A stretch of 64,000 nt of DNA from Epiperipatus broadwayi. Taxonomy: Eukaryota > Onychophora > Udeonychophora > Euonychophora > Peripatidae. The notes under the pieces are model-generated. The model had not been told where the DNA came from. It saw nothing but the letters and a program-made list of their open reading frames with translations, and searched no databases. Positions within the stretch are counted from its first letter, which is position 1; every line of letters starts with the position of its first letter. Both the position numbers and the translations under genes were made by a program. Shown piece after piece: positions 23,347-32,525 of this stretch. The DNA is taken from positions 1-64,000 of the forward strand of contig JAQFVV010006647.1 of NCBI GenBank assembly GCA_028023455.1. Direction: 5' to 3'.

Positions 23347-25159
23347 TATAAACTATTTGATTAAATAAACTGTAATGTATATAATTTTTTTTAAATTTAA
23401 AATTGAATATTAATTTATAGTTAAATGATTTTGGAATGACCTGAAGTTAAGTTAGGTGGGCATGTGTGTGAAAATAAAACTGATTTTATTATGTTACCTT
23501 TTTTTATTTGTAATAAATAAAATGTATTTAAACAATACATATAAAAATCTAGATGAATTTAAACAATAGGCAGTTAAAAATCTTAGCATTCCTGGAAATC
23601 TACGTGTGTGAAATGTATAAAAACAAAAAAGTTTAAAAATCATTCTTCTTATTGTTATAGCACTGGTAACAAAAGACAGCAATTAAAACTAAAATTTAGA
23701 ATGCTAAAATGGAGTTTTACTTTTTCTTTTAGTTAAATTATAAACATTTTAAAAGTCAAATGCTGTAATTAAAAGTTTACCAAATTCAGAGGAAAGAAAA
23801 TGAAATAAGAATAATTGATAAATTCTTAAATAATTAAATCGTGTTTTAAAAGTTGTTGGAGTAAATTTGAATATTTTAAATCTTTTCAAAAGAATAATGA
23901 GAATTAAGTCTGCTGAAAATTGGAAAAGAAAAAAAATGAAATAATTTTCTTAATATATATTTAAAGCGCTTCGATACTATTCAATACAAATAAATGATTA
24001 TAAATAATTATTAAATTGTACTTTAATATAAAAATGGGCTAGAGCAAAATATGCTATTGTGTGTCATGGTATTTCCTACCAGCTGCATTAAACCTCTCTA
24101 TATATATCTTTCTACTTTATTGTAAACACACAAGAAGATGCCTGCAGTCCAAAGTAAACAAGGATTGGAATACTTTATGGTGAATCAAATGAGGATCAAG
24201 GTGTTTACTATTAAACACAACTACAGGAGATGCCATTGTACCTATCAATCCTTGCTAAGAAAAGTGATTTACTAAGTGAAACTGCTTTGAAGAACAACTT
24301 GCCTAACTATCAACTACTACTACTTCTATTAGGATGATTTTTATGAACTTTGTTCCACTTACAATTTTTAATCAAAAATCAATATTGTACATTTTTGTTT
24401 ATTTATTATTATTTTTTATTCATGTTATCTGTTGTATTTTCACACTCTGATGCTGAAGCCTCATTTTTTTGAGAATTAGCAAAGAAAAAAAAAAGGGGGG
24501 GGTATTCACTTGATATTTTTCTATTTTCATTGTAAATAAAATTTAGGTTTACCCACCTTCACATCAGGTTATCCACATAAATATTGAGGTAAGATTCTCT
24601 AAATTTATTTTCATAGGTTAAATTACAACACTTATACAGAATACATATTATATGTTTTATTTTGTGATTAACCTTGTACGTATATTTTCCAGTATGTTTG
24701 ACTAATCAACTAGTATCTGTCTCTATCATATATATAAATTGGGGGAACTTGTTAAATAGGTTGTTAACATCTGCGAATATATATAATCTAGCTAGCCAGC
24801 ATCTCAATGATATTAAACAACTAAAGTTTATTTTTCTATATAATTATGATTTGTAGAGAATGAGTGACATTGGTGGATTTCTACCATGGGATATAAGGGT
24901 TGGATTATAATAATCATTAATTAATAAAATGGTAGAGGTTCACATGTGACACATGTACATATGATTATTATTATTTTTTTATATTTTTTTTAATCATTAC
25001 TATTGTTGTTATACTTGATATTTATTATTGTTAATAAATGTTTGAGAGTTTGTATTTGTTATATCTGCACTTATGACTGTGCCAATGTTATATCTGCAAG
25101 TCATACTGTGCGGCTATCCAATAACGTTCGATAATGTTCACCAACGAATGGTCTATTCC

Positions 25160-25370
25160 TGCAACTAATGCTCTACTCTGCAACTAATGCTCTGCTCTGC
25201 AACGAATTCCCTGCTCTGCAATGAATTCCCTGCTCTGCAACAAATGCTTCTACTCTGCAACTAATGCTCTGCTCTGCAACGAATGCTCTACTCTGCAATG
25301 AATGCCCTGCTCTGCAACGAATGCTTCTACTCTGCAACTAATGCTCTGCTCTGCAACGAATGCTCTGAAT
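25160..25370. repeat. 19-bp minisatellite in LTR (copy 1)
   Basis: Units of the form CTCTGCAACGAATGCTCTA with variants CTCTGCAACTAATG and CCCTG, about ten copies. The partner array is at 26170-26395. The long plus-strand frame over the second array is caused by this repeat. Confidence 0.85.
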
Positions 25371-26169
25371 ATTTCCGCGGCAGTCTCCTTCAGCTATACC
25401 CATGAACTACATTTCCACTGGGCGCTGGTCATTAACCGCCGGCACTAACGTGAGATATCTCTGCTGGTGTTAAACAGACATCTCTCCAATACTGCTTACT
25501 CAATACTGCGTAGATGTTACACAGTCCTCCTATCGCTTGCTGATAACTGCAACAATCAATCAATGCACCGACCAATAAGGTAACGTCTCTTATCTAGAAA
25601 TATTTGTAATCAGCAAATATTTCTTAGAATTATCGCTCGCCATTACGTCAATGCCTTAATTAAATTCCATAGCTATCAGCGCATGATTCAAAACAACCTC
25701 TCGAATAAATTCTAGTTTTTCTGAAGTGCACAAACATGTCTGCCATTTTACAAAAATGCTACATCTCCCTCCACTCCAGAAAAACCCTTGTTGCAATTCC
25801 TTGGTGTTGTTTTATTGCTGCTGAAACTTTTTTGCCAATTACATTCAATGGTGACTGTGCAAGCGTGGTAAACTCAGCTTCTGATGTTAACTGCATAAGC
25901 ATTTTATTTCCAAACTTTCACCGATGTTTCATCACGTAAACTTGCAACGAAAACTTTAGCCATTCACTTACATTATTAACGTTACTAACTGGGATTTCCA
26001 TTTTCACCAGGTTTCTCCATCTAACTTATTCGCTACTTACAGGTTCCAAATGCGACTGCACCAATGTTATATCCACACTTACGACTGTGCCAATGTTATA
26101 TCTGTAAGTCATACTGTGCGGCTATTCAATAACATTCGCTAATGTTCTCCAACAAATGGTCTATTTCTG

Positions 26170-26395
26170 CAACTAATGCTCTACTCTGCAACTAATGCTC
26201 TGCTCTGCAATTAATGCCCTACTCTGCAACGAATGCTTCTACTCTGCAACTAATGCTCTGCTCTGCAATGAATGCTCTACTCTGCAACGAATGCCCTGCT
26301 CTGCAACGAATGCTTCTACTCTGCAACTAATGCTCTGCTCTGCAACGAATGCTTCTACTCTGCAACTAATGCTCTGCTCTGCAACGAATGCTCTG
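26170..26395. repeat. 19-bp minisatellite in LTR (copy 2)
   Basis: Same unit as at 25160-25370 with one or two different unit orders, so the two arrays have drifted since insertion. The plus-strand frame 26195-26599 that crosses it is low complexity (repeated LCSATNA) and is not regarded as a gene. Confidence 0.85.
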
Positions 26396-27436
26396 AATAT
26401 CTCCGCTGCGGTCTCCTTCAGCTATACCCATGAACTACATTTCCACTGGGCACTGGTCATTAACTGCCAGCACTCTCTGCTGGTGTTAAACAGATGTCTC
26501 TCCAATACTGCTTACTCAATACTGTGTAGATGTTACACAGTCCTCCTATCGCTTGCTGATAACTGCAACAATCAATCAATTCACCGACCAATAAGGTAAC
26601 GTCTCTTATCTAGAAATATTTGTAATCAGCAAATATTTTTTAGAATTGTCGATCGCTATTACGTCAATGCCTTAATTAAATTCCACAGCTATTAGTGCGT
26701 GATCTAAAACAACCTCTCAAATAAATTCTAGTTTTTCTGGAGTGCACAAACATGTCTGCCATTTTACAAAAATGCTACAGTATTATTCTGGTCTCTGGTT
26801 TATTGAGTTATCCTGACATTCCACAGTCTATAAGCAATTAGGCATGCATACACATCTATTATCATATAAAAGCTTGAAAATAAAACAAATATAATAAATG
26901 TTAGTTGTAACCTATATATAGGTGCAGGTGTTGCTGTGTGTATCTGTTCATACCTGCTAAAGGAGTTAAAAGCAATATTCTCTCTGGGCTTGGATATTAG
27001 GGTATAATGGAATTTAAAACAGGGAAAGTGAATGAACTAACCTAAATTGCATTTAATATTATTAAATAGGGATAGAGTTAGTCAATTAAAGGATATGCAA
27101 TCATTGATTAAGCATTTCATCAGGTTCTCATTAGCATTCTATCAGATGACCCATAGTCTGAACATAGTTGGATGCAACTTTTTTCCATTCTAAGCCTGGT
27201 AGGTCTCTGCAGATTGTTTCATTAGGGGCAATAAATTAGAGCATATTAACTTATCCCCACACCATATTACACATCTGCATAGTAGTACAGTCTGCAATTT
27301 AATTGACCATCTATTACATCTGGTGCACCATCATTGGGCTTGGTTAGTTTATGACTGTTGATGAAGAGTACTGCCCATTATATTGGTGTTACCCATGTTT
27401 GGGATTAGTTGTAATCGTTCCATCCATTATAATGTA

Positions 27437-27565
27437 CATGTGTGAGAGATGATAATCTGAACCAACTGATGACTGTAGTGTCAACTTAAAATACATATAT
27501 TAGAGATCATCTATCTTTTTCACATGTGTGTGATCATGTGTATTAATTGTATGAGATAGTGCAGA
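27437..27565 (+). repeat. Diverged hammerhead family 2 copy beside the palindrome
   Basis: ATAATCTGAACCAACTGATGA at about 27447 matches the 5' half of the family 2 ribozyme (stem I TAATC and ACCAA, core CTGATGA), and TATGAGATAGTG at about 27549 is also shared. The second core (GAA) has decayed to AAA. It is opposite in orientation to the relic at 8036-8268. Confidence 0.6.
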
Positions 27566-27718
27566 TAGCTGAAGGAAGTTCGAAAGTCTTTGTTCAAATC
27601 CTATATTATATCTAAACTCCAAGTATATAAATTATACTTGTATTTAAAATGTTCAAAAATGGTTATGTATTAAAACGAAAAACTAAAGGGCTGAATTGAA
27701 AATAAACGACAATTATTT

Positions 27719-27853
27719 AAGTCATCTAGATTTTTTTTTTCATATGTCATAGCATCATCCGGGAAGCGAACACACAACCGTCTGCAACCAACTACTTGCT
27801 TGCAAGGCGGCTGCGATAACCTCTCAGTTAACAACGCTTGACAAGTCATCAAT
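27719..27853 (-). mobile_element. tRNA-headed SINE
   Basis: On the minus strand the sequence reads GTTAACTGAGAGG (A-box-like), CCTTGCAAGCA (anticodon-arm-like), GTGTGTTCGCTTCC (B-box-like), then GATGATGCTATGACATATG and a run of A. AAGTCATC flanks both sides (about 27719 and 27845). Two further heads of the same family lie at 42663-42735 and 49607-49672. The open frame 27670-28002 on the minus strand runs through it and is not a gene. Confidence 0.75.
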
Positions 27854-28024
27854 ATTTTGAAGATGATATAGCTGTTTTTTTTGCAATAATACCTTAGAAC
27901 TTTAAAAATGTTACAAGAATTAGCAAGTGAAAACAGAAAAGTGGAACTTAAGATAATACTAAAAAAAAAAAAATTAAAGTAGTGTTTAATGGTGTATTGC
28001 ATAAAAGGAAATAAATATTGATGA

Positions 28025-28470
28025 TAATAAATAATTAGAAAAAGTTAACAATTATAAATATCCTGGTCAGATTTTTAATACAGAAAGAAACGTAATGGAT
28101 GAAATTAGTCGTAGAATTAAATTTGGATGGAGTGCTTTTGGTAGATGAAAATATTGTTACAATACAATATATCTATGAGTTTGTAATTTTTAACAGTTGC
28201 ATTTTACCAGTTTTTACATAGGACTTGGATGCATAGCAGAAATGTAATACACAAGTTTTAGACTTTACAACAAGATCAGACAGATGTATGTTAAAAATAA
28301 TAATGAGAAATCGGAGGTCAAATGGATAGTGGATAAAACACCAAGAATTATTGTCATCATTGAAAGAATTAAAAAGCTAAAATAAAATTGTCTTAAACAT
28401 ATTGCTAAAAAAGATTACAGTAGGTGGAACAGCTGAAGGTTTGAACTAGGTTTCAAGAGAATGTAAAATA
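28025..28470 (+). pseudogene. Non-LTR retrotransposon RT C-terminal remnant
   Basis: The plus strand reads NYKYPGQIFNTERNVMDEIS, RRIKFGWSAFG, then (after stops) CILPVFT and RTPRIIVIIERIKKLK-like segments, and HIAKKDYSRWN. This is the order seen in the tail of LINE reverse transcriptases: YLGQ, MDEI.RRI..GW.AF, CILPV.TYG, and HVAR..D.RW. It has several stops. The DNA after it to about 28560 is still weakly coding-like. The exact LINE clade was not determined. Confidence 0.7.
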
Positions 28471-28739
28471 CTTTTAAAGACCACATATGAAATGGATAAA
28501 ATAAAAATGTCTTAAGTGATGTAAAGAAGAGAAGCAGTAAAATGGAAAAGAATAAATTAAACTTGGAAATATATTAATTTTGCAAAATGTCAATAATATA
28601 TGAGGATGATAAGGATGTTTATATTGAATGTACTCACATGATGACTAGGAAGAAATGATTTTATACAAAATATCTTTTACTGTAGCAACATGTGTACCTA
28701 TTCACTAAGAATGAAAAATACATTTTAATGGTCATATGA

Positions 28740-28800
28740 CACCAGAAGTAGAAACTGGTCTGGGATTGAGGATATTCTCAAAGCTTGTTAAGAGCTTATT
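28740..28800 (+). repeat. Possible hammerhead family 1 relic
   Basis: GTAGAAACTGGTCTGGGATT resembles the second half of the family 1 ribozyme (GAAACTAGTCTGGGGAT). The CTGATGA half is not recognisable, so this is a weak call. Confidence 0.3.
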
Positions 28801-28859
28801 TTGCAAGCTCTATATATAACATTTGTAAACACAAGCTTATTAAATTAGGTCATGTGACA

Positions 28860-30628
28860 TCTGACTTGATTTTTTTTTTTTGTAGGTTTAGTTAATCTAG
28901 AAGAATGTAGCTGCAAATTCCAGAGATGGATCAGTGATACACATTTTATTATACTTAATTGAAACTGAATATTATTTATTTCTTTTTAGGTATTCAGGCA
29001 AAATATTATGAATAAAATAAAATAAATACCAATGAATATAGGGATGTCATAGATTAAATAAATTGTTCAATAATATTAAAGATAAAAATATATATAATAT
29101 TAATTATGCTTGAATTATATACAATAAATTGAATTCAATGCAGAATATTGTATTAAACATGAGGCCTTAAATAAGTAATCTAAAACCTTATGAATTATCT
29201 GTAAAATAGTAGAATAATGTTTTGAAAATATTTTCTATATCAATATTACCAACAGCTTAAGAGTAAATTGTATTTCTTACACATATGCACACAAAGAAGT
29301 TTACTAGACATTCTTTGAAGTGAACAGTAATAAAAATACTTTTATAGATGTATTTAAGAACCTCCATTTCACTTACATTTGTCAAACGTCTGAAAAGACA
29401 AATGACTCCCAATATGTATTTAATGTTGAACCATCCATAGATCACAATCTCTTACATATATCTTTATCATTTATTCAATATTTATCAATAGTAAATGGTT
29501 ACATTTTAATTTCCAAGTGTCAAACTTACTTTAACCACAACTTTGATAAGAACCAAGCCAAATAAACATATCATTGATTATCAATAGTCATTTATTAAAC
29601 TAGAAATTATTTATAGTCCAAACATAAACTTTAAAACAGTTAAAAAATACTACACCTGCTTTTTAATTACACATTCACAAAGTAATTCAAATGTATTTCT
29701 CTAATTCCATGTGTAACATCTTTTACAGATGTTCTTAATAACCTCCATTCCTCTACAACATATAAATAAAGTCACATGAAAAGACAAAATTCTTTCCTGG
29801 AGTCAATAGAAAAATAATCTTATTTAATTGAAATATGCATTAAAACTTATAATGCAACTCTAAAATTGTATTGCTGGAATAAATTATGTTAAATAATGAG
29901 AAATTAACTTTGATGAAGATCAAGTGATAATTTTTAGCTACTCAATCTGCTTTTAAATTGAGCTTATGGCCATGATAAATTCCTATAAAAGATATAATGG
30001 AATGGGATGCCAATCTAGTTGGCTATCTACATTGCATTTTCTCTTTGTTTCTTTTAAACATTCATTTGATGTCATGAAAGAATACTTGGATGACTAATTA
30101 ACCAAAGACTCTTTGGATTTGGAAAAGGGGTTCATTGTAATACTATGTAATTTATAATTTCAAAGTGAAATCTAAAATCTTTTATTACTTTTCATTGATA
30201 GGACATTTTTTATGTAAACTTTTAGTAGTATTGGTCTTTTCAAATTTTTTTTTTTGGTTTTAATAAATTGGGAAAGAGTGGGGGGGGTGTTTTTCCGATT
30301 CTTCATTGTAATACTATCTAATATTGATTTACTAAATATTGATGTATAATTTTTATTCTTATTCTTTGTCTTTAAAATTTGATGATCATGGAGGATATGG
30401 TCAATCATAACAGCATTAATGACTGATGAAAACAATAATTGCCAACTACATTCAATACAAATTACAAATCAAACCAACAATCCAAATAAAAATAAACTAG
30501 CTGGTTTTGAAACAACACCAAATTAACAACAACAAAAATGAAAGCTTAAAATGAAACTTTATTCTTAATTGTTTGAATTCCCACTGCCCATATAATAATT
30601 GTTTACTTTTTGACTTCATATATATATA
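28860..30628. other. Unassigned AT-rich DNA
   Basis: No convincing gene. A diverged direct repeat is suspected between about 29330-29400 and 29710-29790 (AGATGT..TTAA.AACCTCCATT and GAAAAGACAAA). Short frames here are not supported by composition. Confidence 0.45.
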
Positions 30629-30766
30629 ATTATAATTGAAATAATATTTTTAATGGTTTACAAACAATTACAAACAATCTTTAAATCCACAGAAGTACTT
30701 TCGGTTACTTTCTAACCTGCCTCAACTGCCATAAAATTCAAAAACTAAAAGCGGAAGCAAACGTCA

Positions 30767-31618
30767 TCAATTCAAATTCCACGAATCTCGAATTTTAATG
30801 TTAGAAGCTTGTCGATTTATTAAATGCGTTTTATTCCTATTTATAAAAATTGCCTCTTTAATTTTTCTTTTACTATGGTTTCTCTCTTCGTGAAGAATTT
30901 TCACATTTTCAAAATTAAATTTAAATTTATATTTACATGTTTTTTCATGATCGAAGAAAACTGAAGAAGATATTAAATGGCCATTATTTTTATTTTTTAC
31001 ACGCTTATATAACAATTCGTGTTCCTTCAATCTTTTCTCAATGCTGCACCTAGATTCACCTATATATGATAGCATACAATCACAAAAAAATTGATATATG
31101 ACATTACTTTTTTGCTTGACAGGTATGACATCCTTAGAATTATTAACTAATTTATTAATATTGTTTGGAATGTAGAATGAAACATTAAATACATTCTTAT
31201 ATGAATCCTTATAAAATTTTACTTGTGGATTTGAAATAAATGGAATAGATATCCATTTTTTATTATTAATCTTCATTTCTTTTAAATTATAATATTTTTT
31301 TTTAAATTGACTTAAAGTATTGTTTATTTGTTCCATTTTATAACCAACAACAAGCAATTCCTTGGCAAATATCTCAATATTTTTCAATTTATCACTTTGG
31401 TAACGATATAATTTTTCATTTTGAAACAAAAAAGATTTAAAACTTGCCATCTTATGCATCATTGGTACTTTTGATTTACAATTTATATATACTCTTTTTT
31501 GCAATGGCTTAATTATTAGTTTATAATTTAATATACTGTTATCTCTTGTGATCATTAATTGAAAAATATTGAGATATTTTCCAAGGAATTGCTTGATGTT
31601 TGTTATAAAATGGAACAA
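30767..31618 (-). CDS. Penelope-like element protein, C-terminal part with GIY-YIG endonuclease
   Basis: The frame of 283 codons is open to its stop. The first 20 or so residues are an artefact of reading into the opposite arm; element sequence starts about residue 22 (MITRDNSILNYK). The part KMASFKSFLFQNEKLYRY to FAKELLVVGYKMEQI matches the segment after the RT in Penelope-like proteins. A GIY-YIG nuclease domain follows, with VIYQFFCDCMLSYIGESR and IEKRLKEHELL, where VIY and YIG correspond to the name-giving motifs and R to the conserved arginine. The enzyme would nick the target for reverse transcription. The N-terminal RT is missing, so the copy cannot be active alone. Confidence 0.85.
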   Translation of the reverse strand: MFHFITNIKQFLGKYLNIFQLMITRDNSILNYKLIIKPLQKRVYINCKSKVPMMHKMASFKSFLFQNEKLYRYQSDKLKNIEIFAKELLVVGYKMEQINNTLSQFKKKYYNLKEMKINNKKWISIPFISNPQVKFYKDSYKNVFNVSFYIPNNINKLVNNSKDVIPVKQKSNVIYQFFCDCMLSYIGESRCSIEKRLKEHELLYKRVKNKNNGHLISSSVFFDHEKTCKYKFKFNFENVKILHEERNHSKRKIKEAIFINRNKTHLINRQASNIKIRDSWNLN

Positions 31619-32179
31619 ATAAACAATACTTTAAGTCAATTTAAAAAAAAAATATATAATTTAAAAGAAATGAAGATTAATAATAAAAAATGGATATCTA
31701 TTCCATTTATTTCAAATCCACAAGTAAAATTTTATAAGGATTTATATAAGAATGTATTTAATGTTTCATTCTACGTTCCAAACAATATTAATAAATTAGT
31801 TAATAATTCTAAGGATGTCATACCTGTCAAGCAAAAAAGTAATGTCATATATCAAATTTTTTGTGATTGTATGCTATCATATATAGGTGAATCTAGGTGC
31901 AGCATTGAGAAAAGATTGAAGGAACACGAATTGTTATATAAGCGTGTGAAAAATAAAAATAATGGCGATTTAATATCTTCTTCAGTTTTCTTCGATCATG
32001 AAAAAACATGTAAATATAAATTTAAATTTAATTTTGAAAATGTGAAAATTCTTCACGAAGAGAGAAACCATAGTAAAAGAAAAATTAAAGAGGCAATTTT
32101 TATAAACAGGAATAAAACACATTTAATAAATCGACAAGCTTCTAACATTAAAATACAAGATTCGTGGAATTTGAATTGA
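31559..32179 (+). CDS. Second, shorter Penelope-like GIY-YIG fragment
   Basis: The frame of 206 codons is the mirror of the minus-strand copy. About nine residues differ over 205 (for example FSKELLDVCY against FAKELLVVGY, and YQIFCDC against YQFFCDC). Both copies remain free of stops, so the pair is young or was homogenised by gene conversion. The start codon at 31559 is fortuitous; the real protein would begin far upstream with an RT. Confidence 0.83.
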   Translation: MKNIEIFSKELLDVCYKMEQINNTLSQFKKKIYNLKEMKINNKKWISIPFISNPQVKFYKDLYKNVFNVSFYVPNNINKLVNNSKDVIPVKQKSNVIYQIFCDCMLSYIGESRCSIEKRLKEHELLYKRVKNKNNGDLISSSVFFDHEKTCKYKFKFNFENVKILHEERNHSKRKIKEAIFINRNKTHLINRQASNIKIQDSWNLN

Positions 32180-32373
32180 TGACGTTTGCTTCCGCTTTTA
32201 GTTTTTGAATTTTATGGCAGTTGAGGCAGGTTAGAAAGTAACCGAAAGTACTTCTGCGGATTTAAAGATTGTTTGTAATTGTTTGTAAACCGTTAAAAAT
32301 ATTATTTCAATTATAATTACAATATTATTTTTAATTAACGGATATTTTATTTATTTTACATATATATATATAG

Positions 32374-32525
32374 CTTATAATACTTCTTTCATATACATTT
32401 CAATGCAAACAAATTTTCTTAAAAAACTTCTTTATTTTCCTTACAGTTTTGACTGTCCAGCAGTTTTCATCAAAGCTTTATCCGTCTCCTCTGCTTTGAT
32501 GTGTATATGAAAGAAGTATTATAAG
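32374..32525. repeat. Perfect 24-bp inverted repeat with 104-bp loop
   Basis: CTTATAATACTTCTTTCATA (32374) continues to a 24-bp arm with an exact inverse at 32502-32525. It lies 50 bp from the Penelope fragment and is flanked by TA repeats. It may be a small foldback element. Confidence 0.8.

Larger units (their letters stand above)
25052..26784 (-). mobile_element. Small non-autonomous LTR retrotransposon (TRIM-like), minus strand
   Basis: LTRs at 25057-25763 and 26065-26779 (about 710 bp) begin and end TG/CA and flank only 301 bp of internal DNA. GTATT is duplicated at 25052-25056 and 26780-26784, and the opposite palindrome arm (near 21420) shows the site with a single copy. Orientation comes from the internal ends. 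Read on the minus strand, the upstream LTR is followed by TTGGTGCAGTCGCATTTGG (primer-binding type), and GGAGTGGAGGGAGA lies directly before the downstream LTR (polypurine tract). No gag or pol is present, so it must have been mobilised by another element. Confidence 0.93.
20765..27436. repeat. Giant inverted repeat (palindrome), arms about 2.37 kb, spacer about 200 bp
   Basis: The left arm 20765-23142 is matched in inverse by 23347-27436 once the LTR element 25057-26779 is removed. Examples: ACCAGAGACCGGAATAATAC at 21409 against the inverse of 26781-26800; CCATTTTACTAATTAATG at 21546 against its inverse near 24915; TTTAATCAAATAGTTT at 23127 against AAACTATTTGATTAAA near 23350. The arms differ by scattered substitutions and small indels. 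No transposase or other gene is visible in either arm; short frames there are not convincing. The spacer is an inverted copy of the sequence into which the second gypsy element inserted. Confidence 0.92.
30629..32320. mobile_element. Two Penelope-like element 3' ends, head to head
   Basis: The minus-strand copy (31558 to 30629) and the plus-strand copy (about 31559 to 32320) are inverted repeats joined at about 31558. They share the coding 3' end and about 130 bp of 3' untranslated DNA, ending near TATAATTGAAATAATATT. The minus copy extends about 160 bp further upstream than the plus copy. The region of identity begins at TTGAAAAATATTGAG in both. Inverted, 5'-truncated arrangements are characteristic of Penelope-like elements. 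The RT domain is absent from both. Confidence 0.88.

Noticed and set aside
26195-26599. 134-codon plus-strand frame with repeated Cys-rich peptide
   Set aside because: It is the translation of a 19-bp minisatellite (19 is not a multiple of 3, and the frame merely lacks stops) inside an LTR.
27670-28002. 110-codon minus-strand frame
   Set aside because: It crosses a SINE and its A-tail, and the composition is that of low-complexity AT DNA on either side.
32420-32500. Possible hammerhead on the minus strand near the Penelope fragment (TTGATGA, ACTG-CTGGA-CAGT, CAAAAC)
   Set aside because: C3 and G12 of the core are replaced (T and C), stem II does not start at the right place and stem I does not pair. 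Treated as chance.
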